This document shows positions 24,451 to 37,790 of a stretch of 64,000 nt of DNA, in pieces. Each line of letters starts with the position of its first letter. The stretch's first letter is position 1. Source of the stretch: Augochlora pura (taxonomy: Eukaryota; Arthropoda; Insecta; Hymenoptera; Halictidae); the NCBI RefSeq assembly GCF_028453695.1, contig NC_135777.1, positions 9,103,714-9,167,713 on the forward strand, written 5' to 3'. Position numbers and translations under genes: made by a program. The notes beneath the pieces are model-generated. The model had not been told where the DNA came from and ran no database searches. It saw only the letters and a list, made by a program, of their open reading frames with translations.

Positions 24451-27400
24451 TTACAGAAATTCCATTTCCCGTTCGATGCCGACGAACTTCAATTGTTCTG
24501 TTGGTCCATATCTGTAAATGAACATAGAGAAACGGAGAGATGAAGTAAACGTAGCGTAAAACATTCTGAAAGGGCAGTAATATGTAATAACGTTAATTAA
24601 CTTTACCTGTAATCGAAAAACAACTCCTCGCCGGGTTGAATAGCTCGCTTGGCAAAAATACCTATTCTATGATCACCGTTTACCATCATTACTTTTGCAT
24701 AACAATTAGGATTTATCGAATGATTGGCGAATCGTATTTTATTTCCCTTCCTTGTTGCATCCACAACAAAATCTACGAATGAAGGATGCCAAACGTTATA
24801 CATTATAATACGAATAAGTAATAACGCTTATTACAATTCTTCTTACCATTGTTCAGATTGAACAGAAAACTGCACATGTATTTGTCATACACTTTGCCTC
24901 TTCTATCGGCTTCATCTTGACTAATAATCTCTCCGCAATATTCCGAAATGAACTCATTCTTAGCTGCAGATTCTTTAAGAAATATTCCCCAACCAGCGAC
25001 GTCGGAAGGCGCCATCAAAAGATGCTTGTCTACAAATGATTTTATCGATAATTCAGACTTGGTAATGCGGAAAAAACTGATGAATCCCTAATTAGAAAAA
25101 TTTGTTACGTACGAAGACCACGTTGAACGCTGACATTCTTACAAGATATCTTCGTAATATGGAACTGATCCGCGCCGCAAGTTTGACAGAGATCTGGATC
25201 GCATTCTCTTACGGCTAAATAACAAGGACATTGCTTGGTGTTACATTGAGCTTTACACCTACACCCAGGAAACCGGTTTTGGCATTCGCTGCTACACTGG
25301 CAAAACTTTTCACAAAAGTTCTGAGCTTGTATACATGGACAGGAATTGTCGCACTGTCTTCCTGGATGATCGCATGGCGCAAAATTATGCACATGATTAG
25401 CACCTTTTATGGGAAACAATGTTCACATTATTAAATAAAATTCAAACTAATTAAAATAATTACATATCTTAAATTTGTCTAGTCTCAGTATTTACCAGAA
25501 TCTTTCTTTAATTGTATTTTCCTGCAATGCATAGACCAAAGTCGATGCTTCTTCTTCTTCTTGCGTGGAGGTGTAAAATCTTTCAAGTTCTCGATTGCTG
25601 GAATATCTGAGGCTTCCTTCTGCGCAAATCTATACACTTCTTGACAAGTTTTTGTCAACATTATCTGTGCTAATGCGCATGGATTACCAGGAAAAGCCTT
25701 GTGCAGACCACGAAACAAACTTTGTTCCGAGCCAGTCCACGAAAGCTCATTTTCCGTTTTGATACGTTTGTTAAGACCAAGTAATGTAAACGGCACCTGA
25801 TTTTCCGGTTGGGTCTGATCTTCCACAGACTCCTCCGGCTTTGTTTCTTTATTCACATTTTGTTTGAAATCTAATTCGACACAAGATAATAATTAATATT
25901 AATAATCTCAGGACTTTTATTTCTAATGATTGGTTGTAATCTCACCTTGACAACCACCTCCTTGACTATACTTATTGCTATCATTACTGTCTTCACTGCT
26001 GGCTTCATTTCCAGAGTCAACACTCGCTTGTTTCCGTACTTTTCTTGGAGCTCCGCGTTTTTCATCACTTTCTTCGTCTTTGATGTCAGCTGCTTGAGCC
26101 GCGAGTTTTTCTTTCATTCCTTCCTAGTGAAGAAAAGAAGAATTATTTGCAGGTCAATGTTTCAATTATGTACTTTATTCTTTCCCTTTTTACCAAATGC
26201 ATGTAACATTCTGTCCCACATGGTTCAGAGAATGGTTTCAGGTCGGGTCCTTTTCGTTTCTGCAGATTTGGCCCAGGATGACAGACCTGAAGGCCTGCAA
26301 GTAACAAAACAAGTTTAGAGGAATGATATTCGGAAGTTATTACTGCACGAACACAAGAACTTTGTAGACACAACAATGAGCAACGAATGCACATAATTGC
26401 AGATGAATCCTTGACGATGTCTTCGTGCTAAACAACACAAAAAAAAAAGCATTCGTTCAAACATGGTCTCTTGTATGACTTTTCTTTACCTTGCGGCGAA
26501 GTTCCCCTGGCTGCTATGATAAATCAAGAATCATAAATTATTGAAACAAATAAATGCTTGATTATATATTCAGATTTTACATGTATCGCGGTTAACACTG
26601 CACCTTAACACGGTTCTTGCAAATAAATTAAGCTATTAAATTTGAAAAGAATTGAGTCTATCATCATTATTGTACTCACGGTGTAGAAAACAGTCGTATT
26701 TGAAACATCTTCTACAAAACAAAGTATGAAACGAATGCATTGTTTGTTCCCGAGGTACACTCTTTGCGTTCACACCATCGATGTTAGGTGTACACTCTGG
26801 TGGTAGAACATTTGGGTCTGACCTTTCTGTTAATTCTATGTACTTTTCCTTTAACTCTTCTGGTCTCCCTTTGTCAGGAAACATGCTGGATATCGCCTGG
26901 AATTAATGCAAAAAAGGAAAACTCATTTGTACATGAAACCAATCATTCATTACTTTTATTTAAGCATTCTACTTACATTGAAAATGTGCATTGATGGAAA
27001 TGGATTCCCTTCTGTTTTAACATCTTCTGATTTCTCAGACTTGACCTCGATTTTAATATTCCCGCTATCTTTCTTTTCTTTATCGTCTTCCTTATCCTTT
27101 CCTTTCTTCGTTTGTTCTCTTTCTCTATCTTCCTTTTCATATTGTAATAAAGCATTTACTAAATCAACAAATGTGGAATCATCCATAAAACCAGATTCTC
27201 TGTCTCCATGAACCTAAAATTACATGATACTTTATCCTTCTATTAATAACACATGACAAAACTATATAAAAGAGAACAATCTGATCATATACTTTTCCAT
27301 CATAATTTTTTATTAATTCTTCGATAAATGTGCCATCTTGGTCTAAAATTTCATCTCCCATATATGGTATGTTATGCAGAACTGTTTCATCTTCTACCAT

Positions 27401-28151
27401 GAAGTTCTGTTGTATAGGTGCCCAGGTATACATAGTTGGTATAGGAGTTACAGCATTAATGATTTTAACAGGACATGTTTGGACATCTCCATCAGAGCTT
27501 GTAACTTCTGCTTTCTTCATACAGGAAACATAAGGAGGAATGTCTTGCATCGCTAACCACATTGCTTTTCCATCTGTCCATCGTTTCTCTTCCGTTGTTA
27601 ATAGTTCTAATAATATGATTTAGCCATTAAATGCTTATCAATTGATTCACAGCCTTATACATTCATCATGCCTTACTGAGACAAAAACTACATTGCATCT
27701 TCTTGAAAAATACTCAGACATGGATATGAAATATTAAGTTCCTTAGTTTATAACAATCTAATAATTTTCATTCCCAAAAATCTTTAATTCGAACAATGTT
27801 TACAGTTGAAATAGTAATTGGAATCTGACAATACTGTAAAACAGGATATTATGTTAATTTATGGCTACTTGTAACCAATTTTCAATCAGTGCATTGTAAT
27901 AAAAATAAGGTTGCTTTGTTGCTCGAAATGACATAAATAAGTTTTAAAAAAGAAGAACTATTCCCATATTTCATAAACAAAGTTAAATGATATACTATGG
28001 AAAAAACATACTTACCAGACATAACCTTGCGATTTTGATTCCAAGCTATCTTTACCTCATCTGCCCTTTTATAGCGTTTCATTTGCCGTAAACGCATATA
28101 CTCGGACTTTACGCGTTTCCTCCATTCTGCAGAGATTTTAGCTTTCGACAT
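24451..28151 (-). CDS. E(z): Enhancer of zeste: Polycomb histone H3K27 methyltransferase
   Basis: Catalytic subunit of PRC2 (with Esc/EED and Su(z)12), methylating histone H3 Lys27. Eleven exons (28016-28151, 27293-27606, 26977-27213, 26680-26896, 26194-26294, 25946-26123, 25496-25870, 25113-25403, 24847-25029, 24607-24772, 24451-24511) give 752 residues, against about 760 in Drosophila. The start is ATG at 28151; a GTG six bases upstream is not needed. Visible: the N-terminal EWRKRVKSEYMRLRQMKRYK, VINAVTPIPTMYTW-type block, SANT-region FHTLFCRRCFKYDCF, the cysteine-rich CXC domain (exon 8), and a SET domain with GWGIFLKE, FISEYCGEIIS, RFANHSINPNCY and GEELFFDYRYG. All SET catalytic motifs are intact. 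A lysine/glutamate-rich insert (residues about 170-225) is poorly conserved. A CTCF-like motif lies about 155 bases upstream of the start. Confidence 0.97.
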
Positions 28152-28306
28152 TGCCACAGAATTTTAATTCATAATCGCAAAAGTCTAATACTGCAATTTG
28201 CAAATGCAACCGCGCATCCACAACATTCACGCACACACAAACAGGTATGATGACACACAGGCAGGAGGCACATCAGATGTCAATGCTCTAACAATGGCAT
28301 CATCTT

Positions 28307-28323
28307 ATTGCCCTCTAGTGGTC
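28307..28323 (+). promoter_or_regulatory. CTCF-like motif upstream of E(z)
   Basis: The sequence TTGCCCTCTAGTGGTCA closely resembles the CTCF core recognition element. It lies about 155 bases upstream of the E(z) start codon. Related elements sit upstream of three other genes in the window. Binding is not shown. Confidence 0.45.
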
Positions 28324-28959
28324 ATAATAGCTTATTGTGGTATATACATGTATACATACAATATGCATATGTATGTACAGTGTATTAATGCAACATTGTT
28401 TATACACATAATATGGTTTGTGGTGTATGTAAATTACATACACACACATATTTGACCATTATGAATTGTACATACAGCATACAAATTTTATATGTACTAT
28501 AAAGAACTATTTATTATTGCGGATCTCAACAAAATATGTGTATTTACTCGGCTGACACTGTTTGATTCAAAGATAGTACATATGTAGTATATATATATAT
28601 ATACAAGGTATCCTAAAATTATGTTAACCCCAGATATAAGGCAGTCTTAACGTCATTCCAAGTAACTTTTTTCCGTAGCACAAATGCAATCCGCGGCTTC
28701 GTTTACGAGTTATTAATGAAAAACGCTGACCAATGAGAGACGATCTCTGTTGCCTCGTGCCAATTGATCTTTTCTCACATTTAGAACAGATTTAAAGTTG
28801 ATACATAATAGTTTTCTCAATTTTACGAGTATAGTGACCACAGACATTTTGTGAATCATATTTCATTTTTCAGCAAAAGATATGGAGTTTACACTAGTCA
28901 CGTGCAACATCCATATATCAATATACATTAAGCAACGTTCGCAAATATATACGACTCAT

Positions 28960-29214
28960 AGGAAACGAAAAGTACAAGTCGAATATTGCGCCGCGGAGCG
29001 CCAGGACGTACGGTTGCGCGGAAAGAATGAGATCGCAAGCATAATAAAGCGAGATAAGCTATATTGGTTGCGATGTGACTCGTTTTATATGTGTTTGTGC
29101 TACCTTGCTCATTCGCTGTTTCCTCTCCAATCAGTCTACAGCAAATCGCTGCTTGCCTCAATTCAAGTGTTTTATTACCCCCGAATATAGTTCTTGAACT
29201 GAGAGATTACTGTA
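28960..29214. repeat. Foldback element copy B (one recognisable arm)
   Basis: The reverse complement starts CAGTAAT and runs through GAGGAAACAGCGAATGAGCA and CATTCTTTCCGCGCAA. These are the blocks seen in the arms at 1028-1350 and 37791-38435. The opposite arm could not be placed with confidence; a weak match begins near 28676. Confidence 0.55.
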
Positions 29215-29605
29215 TTTACATACAATATTGTACATATGACACACACGCGCAAAGCCAATCAAATATATCAAATATCAAAAGATATGTATAGATATAAAAA
29301 TATTCTACATGAACTATACATATAGTGATATCAATTCTCATTTTTGTATTTGATATATATTTGTATGTTTTGTACTGAATAAAGTACTAAACAACTGCGT
29401 ATTCTAAACATTAAGTATCTATTTTTAATTGAAACGTTTTAATAAAACAAAAGAGAGACATTATAATTCCATCTGAATTTTTATGTATCACAGAAACCCA
29501 TAAGATATTAAATCAATTTTTATATGTAATTTATAAAATAATAGATAATTAATAGATTCAGTAAGATAAGGAAGAAAGTAATAATTATACTCAATATTTT
29601 CAGTA

Positions 29606-29611
29606 TTTATT
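29606..29611 (-). terminator. RpL6 polyadenylation signal
   Basis: Minus-strand AATAAA 28 bases after the RpL6 stop codon. Confidence 0.6.
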
Positions 29612-29638
29612 ATGTATTTGTATTCGAATCATAAAAGA

Positions 29639-30611
29639 TTAGAACTTTAGCCTGTGGGGATATTGACTGCTTCTCAAACCAAACATAGCAGACAAGTAAG
29701 TAAACAATAGTTTCTTTTCTTTGTTTTTCTTGATGGCAGAAATAACAAATTTATCAACTACTTTCTGGTCAGCTTTCCTCTGTTCACTTGCTTTATACTT
29801 ATCCTTTTTCTTGGTAAAAATATCACCTTCTTCCTTCTTTGCGCGTTTCTCACGTTTCCTTTTGAAGTAATCATCATTAATGTGTTCTGGGAGCTTCAAG
29901 CTCGAAATATTGATACATGTAGATGTCGCAATCACGTAATTTTGACTAACTCTTCTGAGGGGACAAGAATTAATCAGGAATGGGCCTGTTACACAAAATG
30001 TATAATTTAACATTATGTCATAATTTCTACTTAAAATTAATCATATATAACACTTACCAGTAACAAGCAGTAAACCACTTTTAAGCTGCTTCAAGTAAAC
30101 AACTCGCTTTCCTTTATGAGCACCAGCAAGCAAGATGCAGATTGTTCCAGGTTTCAAAGATGGCCTCAAATATCGTTGGTGGTCACGGAAACATTTTTTA
30201 GAATGATGTACAGTTACTGGATCTGCAGTTGGGTAGTTCGCACGTCTTTTCTTCAATAACACAATACGTTTTTCTCCATTCTTGTCACCACTAATTGTTT
30301 TCTCAACAGTTACCGGCTTCTTGGGCTTAACCTGTTATTAATCATTAGCAATGAATATATATCTCTATATAATAAACACCAAGTAAGAGATATGCTGTTA
30401 TAAAACATACAGTTTTTGGAGTCTTCTTGCCTAGGAATTTGTAGATGGCTTTCTTATGAAACATGCGAGTACGACTGAATCTGTAGACACCATTTCCCAA
30501 GTCATAATTCCTTGGCCTGATACGACCCTTCTTTCCAGTCTTTTTGTCCAAAGGAGCTTTCTTCTCCTGGGACTTTACTTCTGAGCCCTTTTCTTCCTTT
30601 ACCTTCGTCAT
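29639..30611 (-). CDS. RpL6: 60S ribosomal protein L6 (eL6)
   Basis: Structural protein of the large cytosolic ribosomal subunit. Three exons (30411-30611, 30058-30331, 29639-29985) join to 273 residues; Drosophila RpL6 is a little shorter. The lysine-rich N-terminal tail (MTKVKEEKGSEVKSQEKK) precedes the conserved part: RPRNYDLGNGVYRFSRTRMF, RDHQRYLRPSLKPGTICILL, AGAHKGKRVVYLKQL, LLLVTGPFLINSCPLRRV and a C-terminal KYKASEQRKADQKVVDKFV. The SH3-like eL6 fold region is complete and there are no frame breaks. Introns are GT-AG. It lies head to tail between AP-3 beta upstream and E(z) downstream. A CTCF-like motif and a pyrimidine-rich region sit upstream, where an untranslated first exon is likely. 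Confidence 0.96.
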
Positions 30612-31520
30612 CTACAAAACCAATATAAACTATTAAAGAAGAAAGCAAGAATTATGAATTCTTTGTGGTTCAAGTGAAAAAGTGTATACGACTATAGGAC
30701 TCCCACTACTGTAATTTTCTATCAAACATGTTTCATATAGGTTATGTCACGTTTTCACAAAACCAAACACAAAATATAAAGAAAAATCTTTTAACAAATC
30801 TATGTAGAATGAAAAAAAGTATCATGAAATTAAAACTTATAAACAGATATCAATAATTTATTAACGAGAATATTGAAATGTCAAACAGTAATCTCCCATA
30901 ATATTAGGTTGTTAAAATTAATGGAGTTATAAAAATTATGACAAAAATATTATATTCTTCTTAAAGTATATTCATGAAATACGTAATATTTATGAAAATA
31001 TATAGTATTCCTTTTACTGAAACAGGAGATTATTTCGATATTATTAGGCCTGTTGATATTGTCACTCATCCTTACCGTAAACCGTGCGGCCAAAAGAGCC
31101 TTTACAGTGTTTCCCCCTAGAGGGCATACTCTGTAGCTACAATTCTAAATCGATACATGCATCGACTGGTTTCGATAATTTTCGATAATTCAACAAATTT
31201 AATTTCATTCGTGAATTAATTAAAATTATTTAGAATTAAATATACAAAATCTTTTGCAACAATTTAATAGGCTGGCATTTTCCTTTATTAAATAATAACT
31301 TCAATTTATCGTAAAAACTTTAATAACATTATAACAATCATATTATAGTTGATTTTTAATATTTAATAGTAAACATACATTTCTGAGATTGAATGTGTAT
31401 GCAAATATATATGTTTAGTTAACATAAAAGTTTTGTATTTGTTTTATACAAGTGTAAATATATTTAATATATATATATATTTATTTATTTATTTATGATT
31501 GTAAGTATAAAATATTTCAT
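30612..31520. other. RpL6 upstream region and AP-3 beta 3' UTR
   Basis: No gene supported. Contains the CTCF-like motif described separately and a TA/TTTA low-complexity run at 31466-31496. Several minus-strand AATAAA-like signals for AP-3 beta lie just below 31,520. Confidence 0.5.
31110..31126 (-). promoter_or_regulatory. CTCF-like motif upstream of RpL6
   Basis: On the minus strand the sequence reads ATGCCCTCTAGGGGGAA. It shares the CCCTCTAG-GG core with the site upstream of E(z) and lies about 500 bases upstream of the RpL6 ATG. Confidence 0.4.
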
Positions 31521-34500
31521 TTATTTTAAATTGCCTTTTAATTCGTTTAACAAGATAGAACCTATGATTAATTTCTCGCAATTTACACATATTTCCAAAG
31601 ATTCATTCCCAATCGTCTTTATTGTCACTAACACCAATGATTTTGAAGCTACGGTGTGAGCAGTGAATCTACAAATAAAATCAAGAATTATAATAATATA
31701 AATATATATTTCATATAAATAGTAAATCTTTAATATATAAATACCAACCTCATCTCTTCATCAGTATTGGATATCATTGCAACATTTGCTACTTCATAAA
31801 TCATTTGAGGAATATTTTTTTTACTTCCTGTATATTGCACTTTTGCTGTATGTTCATTCATACCTTTCAATTTTGACTTTTCAGTAACAAACATATCATC
31901 TGATATAAGTACTGCCCGTATTATTTCTCCAATTGGTGCTTTAATAGTTACTGGCCACGAATACATTTCTTCACCAATTGTAAAATCAATATTAAAATTT
32001 GCCGGTTGAGTAGAATCGTTAAAATTAATACCCAATGTAGATGATAAATTCGAGTTTATTTCCAACAGTGATATTCGTGTAAAGTCGTGTAAAAGCATAC
32101 CTTTTGGTAAATTCTAAAAATAAATATAACTCAAATATAGTAGAAACAAGTTAAATTTTTAATATGGTAAATATTTACCTTTGTTCCCATATGAATCTCT
32201 TTGATAGGACTGCCACCATCATTAGAAAATATTAATTCAATACTAACTAAATGAGCGCTTACTAAATGCTGTGATCTTGTAAACCTATACTCAATTTTTA
32301 AACCATGGCCTGCAATACTATTTAACAATTCAGACTTTTTTGTTGGAATAAACGACAATGTCACTTCTCTCACATCATTAGAAATGTTTGAATTCATTGG
32401 AGTAAGAAAACCCCCTGTACTTAATGGCATCACAGGTGTCATGGGAATAACTAGAATCAATATATTATATAAGTTCACAAATTTTCATCTAAACGTTTGT
32501 TTTCATTATTTTTGTATCATACCATCGTCTAAATCCAAAAGGAGATCAATGTTACTTTTCGGTTTCTCTTTTATATCTTGTTTAGCAGATTTCTGTTTCT
32601 CTACTTCGCTCTCCCCTTCAGATTCTTCAGATGATTCTTCTGAATTCGATTCTTCACTTTCAGATTCGCTATTTGACTCATCAGACCCTTTCTTCGATTT
32701 CTTTTTCTTGCCATCATTTTCTGATTTATTAGAGCTGGATGTATATTCCGATGAATCACTATCATCATCTGAAGAATCACTCGACGAAGTATCCGAAGAT
32801 TCATTTTCGTTAGCTAAAGCTAAAATTATACAAATTTCATAGTTCAAATTTCAATACAATATTAATTTGAATTTAATTAAAATATCAATTAGAATTTACC
32901 ATCTTCCCCAATACTGTCTTCGTCACTATAAAAGGGTTTTTCTTTTTCTTTTCCCTTCTTGTCCTTCTTATCTTTTCCATAATATTCTTCCATTACATCT
33001 CTCATATCACCACCAAGAATAAGACCAATTACATCCCTTACAGATGGTTCTGGAGCTACGTCAGGGAAAGGTGGTAATGGGCGGTAACCAGCACATGGCA
33101 TATCCAAATAATGTGACAATGTACCCAATTGAAATTCAGAGTCTTTGAACCTCGATGTTAGAGTTGGTGCTGGTTTTGGAGCTAAAAATATTCTTTTTGC
33201 AAGTTGTGGAAGTTTCTTTACTGGATCATCTTCGTCAAGAATAAAACGTTTTAAAAAACGAGCGCGATCTCTGATGTCATAATTTTGATCATACTTTGCA
33301 AGCTGAAAAACGTACTGACAAAATGGTTTTGTTTGTACAGGATTGTTCAGACACAATTTTACAGCTAAGTTTAATATCTGTAATTTTACAATATCTTGCT
33401 CATTCACAAAATTCTTAGCCATTTTTCTAAGAACGTCAGGCGCTATTTTGGGTACTCTGTCCGAATATTCTCCCAAGAGCCACAATATTGATGCTCTAGC
33501 TTGAGGTATAGTAATGAAATCCATCAACTTAGCCATATGAGCTATTATATTCTTATGTTCATTCGGTTGAGTTTGTAAGAGTTTCTTTATAACAACAACA
33601 CTTTCTGCTACTATAGCCTCTGAATAAGAAAGATATAAGAAACATAAAATAATGAATAAATACTATAAATTATAAATAGTGGATATTAAATTCATATTTA
33701 CCATCCCTGTTACTTAATAGTGAAACAAGACCATTTAGACAAATATCAGTCACTTCTTTTATATTACTTGCACATCTACCAATTGCTTGTATACTAGCTC
33801 CCACGAATTCTTTATCACTACTGGAGATGTAAGTTTGAAATTCTCTCAATATAACTCCAATGCTAGTTTCAGTTGTTAAGTTAGTCAGGATGTCTAACTT
33901 CAATAGCTTTATATGTGTAGGATCTGAAGTTCTTACAAAGAATGACTTAAGGAAAGGTTCAAACATTCCCTACACAAAAATATTAAATATTATGCTGTGT
34001 AGAAATGTCTTACTTTAGAAAATAAGATTTTTATTTAGTACATTATATTAGTACTTACATTACCTTTCTGGTAATTGATATGCTAGCTATGCAGTGAAGA
34101 ACTACACTCTGAACTTCTCTATGCCCTCTTAGTAACCGTATTAGTGCTTTAGCAGCACTAATGACTTCACTTCGTGGTGCTGTATGATGGTATAATTGAG
34201 ACACTGCCATTACCACAGAAGCATTTCTACTTTGTAAAAGAGGTTTTGTATTTCTTAGTAACAGACGATGATCAGGATCTAGTGACAGTTTTGGCTTTTT
34301 AGTGTTTGATGAATCAGAATCAGAATCATAAAATGGGCGGTTTTCATCTTCTTCTATGTTCTATAAAAGTTATTGTCAAAAAATATAAATCATGTATATA
34401 TTTTAATATCTGTAATTTCAAAAAGTTATACACACATCTATGTTTGGATCAATAAACTGTGTTCTTGCATATCTTGTAAGCATGTTGACTATAATAACTT

Positions 34501-35547
34501 GGCCCCACTCATCAACATCTACTAATAAATTACAAAGCTTTCTGTAATTCTTATGTATCAAATCAATTCTCTCTGGACAAACCTCTTCAAAAGCCATCAC
34601 TGCTGAACCCACAACTAAAGTAGTTTTATCAGAAAGTAACTTTTCTAAAACACTTATGAGTTCTTCTTTCTGTTCAGAGTCCAATGAATAAAGTTTAGGA
34701 ATAGCATGTGCTGCAGTTTTACGGACATATGGCGACATATCACTAGCTGAATCTTTAATAGCAAGCATTACAATAGGAACAATCATAGATACACGTATGC
34801 TTGAAAGTACCCTCAATGCACTGGCTCTTATTAATTGATTAGGATCTTTCAAAGCTCGCTGGAATGTAGAAATAGATAACAGTGCAAGATCTTGCTGATC
34901 TTCTGCATAACGGACTAAGTACACATAAACTAATTTCTTGACTTCAATGTTTTTTGATACAACATTTTTTACTACAGCAGGAAATAATTCTGACGCATCT
35001 CTTCCTTTTGCTATCATCTGTAAGAAATATCTTATTTTATTTATTGTTCTCAAATGAGATCAATCTATTACAAAAGGTTTATTACCCCAATTATACGCTT
35101 CATAGCTTCCAGCTTAAGTCCATCTTTACTACTATCCAACATTTGTTTCAAATCATCGTGCCTAATTTAAAGAAACAGTTTGAAAATGCATAGCTACGTA
35201 CAGTATGTCAACATATTTTATTCTAATAAGTGCATAATAGCAACGAAATAAAGTCACAAAATTACAAATATTCTGTTTAAAACATTTGTATTTCTTTTAA
35301 AATATTGAAGTACTATATCATGTTAAAAAAAAGCATCAGATCTCTATAGGAATACTTTTTACAAATAAAATATTTGTGGTTAGGACAATATAAATGTTGA
35401 ATTTGATATTTACTTTTTATAATCAGAGTGAAAAAATCCTCCAGAAGCAGGATCAGTTGCGAGTTCTGGATCAGCAGTACTTGACGATCTGTCATTACTG
35501 TATGATCCTCCGTTATTTGATATTGAATTTGCAGCAGCGGTCAACAT
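31521..35547 (-). CDS. AP3B1: AP-3 complex subunit beta (ruby homolog)
   Basis: Large adaptin of the AP-3 coat, sorting cargo from endosomes or Golgi to lysosomes and lysosome-related organelles such as pigment granules. Ten exons (35414-35547, 35086-35161, 34436-35017, 34064-34360, 33702-33969, 32900-33619, 32523-32819, 32179-32450, 31749-32113, 31521-31668) give 1,052 residues; human AP3B1 has 1,094. Features: an N-terminal adaptin trunk of helical repeats (HDDLKQMLDSSKDGLKLEAM, YLVRYAEDQQDLALLSISTF, TKPLLQSRNASVVMA), a serine/acidic hinge of about 90 residues (32523-32819, many SS/SE/SD runs with a KKKKSKK patch), and a C-terminal ear ending NCEKLIIGSILLNELKG. The hinge is the expected low-complexity linker. 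Reading phase is preserved across all junctions. Confidence 0.95.
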
Positions 35548-36537
35548 TTTCTTATTTTCTACTTAACACCAATGAATTTTGATACGGATTAGAGTATAAT
35601 TCACAAAATTCTTTAAAAATTGACAGTAGGATGCTTTTACTGAAGATTAGCACCTATCCATCTTGCTTAGATATGTTTAGATCCAATCCGACATCCGACC
35701 CACTCATGTAATAATGCACTCGTTCCAAATATCGAAATGTATCGAATCAGAATTCAAATGAACTATTTGATACGTAATTTTTGCATTATCAATTTGTCAT
35801 AAATATTTATGTTTTACGTATTATTCATAAATAAAACTATAATTGTAAGTAACAAACTTAATATTTATTAAAATGGAAATTAAAATATTAAAACTTTCAC
35901 GAAGCAATGTATAGTGCCAACAGCCTCTCTAGTGACAAGTTACTAGAAACAAAGCCTTCTTTGCACTCATGTTTTTGTACAGCAATAATATTTATTATAA
36001 CAATAAAAATAATAAATAATATTACAGCAGTATTTACATAGAATAACTTTTAAATACTAATCTAGATATTTTTATTATAATAACAGTTCCTTGATTATAT
36101 AAATACTACTCATACCTGTGTACATTGTATATATTTGATAACGTGAACTTAGATACAAACTTAATGCAATTATGATAAAAAACAAATCAATTTTATTCAT
36201 TTCAATGTGGTGATATTTTCTTCTATCGTTTGTAAAAAGGTTAGGTTGCAATAAAAGATATTTTTGTTGTAAAGAAAATTTGTTCTTATACAAATATTGA
36301 ATCCAAATCTTTTATTTAAGATATTATTAAGAGTTATGAATAAAATAATGGTGTACGTCAAAGACAATATAAACGATAACAAAAAATCTTGCATTAATTT
36401 ATTCTTTTCAAATTGAACACAATAAATTAAAACTATTAAGTTTTTATTTTATATGATACTATAATACAAGTTCAACTAGTTTATTAGTGTTATATCATGT
36501 TCAGTAACAGTATAACAATTTTTGTAAATAAAGCTCG
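35548..36537. other. Intergenic stretch, AP-3 beta promoter to MIC10 3' UTR
   Basis: AT-rich with no gene supported. Holds a weaker CTCF-like motif (35921-35936) and a minus-strand AATAAA at 36443-36448, about 90 bases past the MIC10 stop. Confidence 0.5.
35921..35936 (+). promoter_or_regulatory. Weak CTCF-like motif upstream of AP-3 beta
   Basis: AGCCTCTCTAGTGACA matches the core of the E(z) upstream site with two or three changes. It lies about 375 bases upstream of the AP-3 beta ATG. Confidence 0.3.
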
Positions 36538-37237
36538 CTATGAATTCTTCTTTGCTGCATCTTTAGAAACTTTGCTGCAGTCTCTAGATGTTTGTAGTCT
36601 TACTGTTGAATTTAAGTCCTCCTGACAATTAGAATATGCCATACCTAATCCGAAACCTGCTCCTGTTATAACAGGCCATTTTCTACCTACAAAACATTAA
36701 TAATTTCATATACATATATGAGTTAATGATACATAACCTATACCCATGCACAATGACATATTTTTGAAAAATAAGATATCTCAATTTTTATAATTATGTA
36801 CGCTGAAATGTATAATCATATTCTACATCTTTAAAAAAACAAATTTAAGTACATTTTTCTGTCACGAATCGTGTTATTTTAACCTTCAAAATCATGTCAT
36901 AAAATATCAATGTTAGGGTAACATGGGCTACAAGTACAATATTAATAAACTATAAATCTTGCGGTTAAAAACGGAATTATCTTACTTTGTAATGAAATGA
37001 ATATTAAAGTAATTGTGCCTTACGTTTGAAAAAAAACAGGGAAAATACACCACCAAGTACAGTTCCTCCACCTAAAGAAACATCACGGTATTAATATCAA
37101 TAAAACTCAATATTTCTTTAAAACTTAATAAGATTTATGAATACAAGAGAATATTTACCTAATTTAAGAAGTGCATCTGTGAAACATCTATCCCATTTTC
37201 GTCCAATTTCGTCTTCAGTCCAAGTAGTACCAGCCAT
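36538..37237 (-). CDS. MIC10: MICOS complex subunit MIC10
   Basis: Small inner mitochondrial membrane protein that bends membranes at crista junctions as the core of the MICOS complex. Three exons (37159-37237, 37024-37071, 36538-36686) give 91 residues; the human protein has 78. It starts MAGTTWTEDEIGRKWDRCF. Two hairpin membrane segments follow, each with the glycine motifs required for oligomerisation: LGGGTVLGGVFSLFFF, and ITGAGFGLGMAYSNC with the GxGxGxG pattern. Positive residues KRRKW lie in the loop between them. The hydrophilic C-terminal tail after residue 65 is slightly longer than usual and ends at TAG. Introns are GT-AG, both phase 1. Confidence 0.94.
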
Positions 37238-37790
37238 TTTTCTGTATTAAAGTAGATCTATAATATTGGATGTTATGTCATACGTAAGTTTCATATCATA
37301 CCGCAAAAGATTATCGAAACATTGATTGTTTGTCAAAGATATATTAAAATGATTTGTTGTCTCTTTGGTTAATATTTTTCAGTAATATAGATGTATATTT
37401 AACGTAAATGTGTGATGTAGAGAAGGCCAATGCAATTAAGAGTTCCCATTTCATTCAAATCGTAGGTGTGACGATTCGTACACGGTACATTATTGTTACA
37501 TGTTTGAACATAATAAAGGAGGAGATTGTTTTCAGTCTAATTACGTGTTATTTATTTAGTATCTCATTAATAAAACAATTGTTTCGTCTTGCAGATTGAT
37601 TAATTTCAATAGAATCCGCTCGCTCAGGTTCCATACACGCGCCACGAGCTAGTCAAATTTAACTATGAAATTACTATGTATCTAGTGACTTCTTATGTAA
37701 AAGTTGCCATAGAAAAATACTAGCTCAAGGAAGCGAAATTTTGCAGATTTTTGTTAATTATATGTACATGTACATAATTGTACGTTCGTT

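Larger units (their letters stand above)
28152..29638. other. Intergenic stretch between E(z) promoter and RpL6 3' end
   Basis: Holds the E(z) promoter, CA/TA-rich low-complexity DNA (28340-28610, with a TA run at 28588-28603), and moderately GC-richer repeat-like DNA at 28620-28790. A foldback-element arm follows at 28960-29212. No gene is supported. Confidence 0.55.

Noticed and set aside
25215..25434. Plus- and minus-strand frames overlapping the E(z) CXC exon
   Set aside because: They are shadows of the cysteine-rich E(z) exon in other frames.
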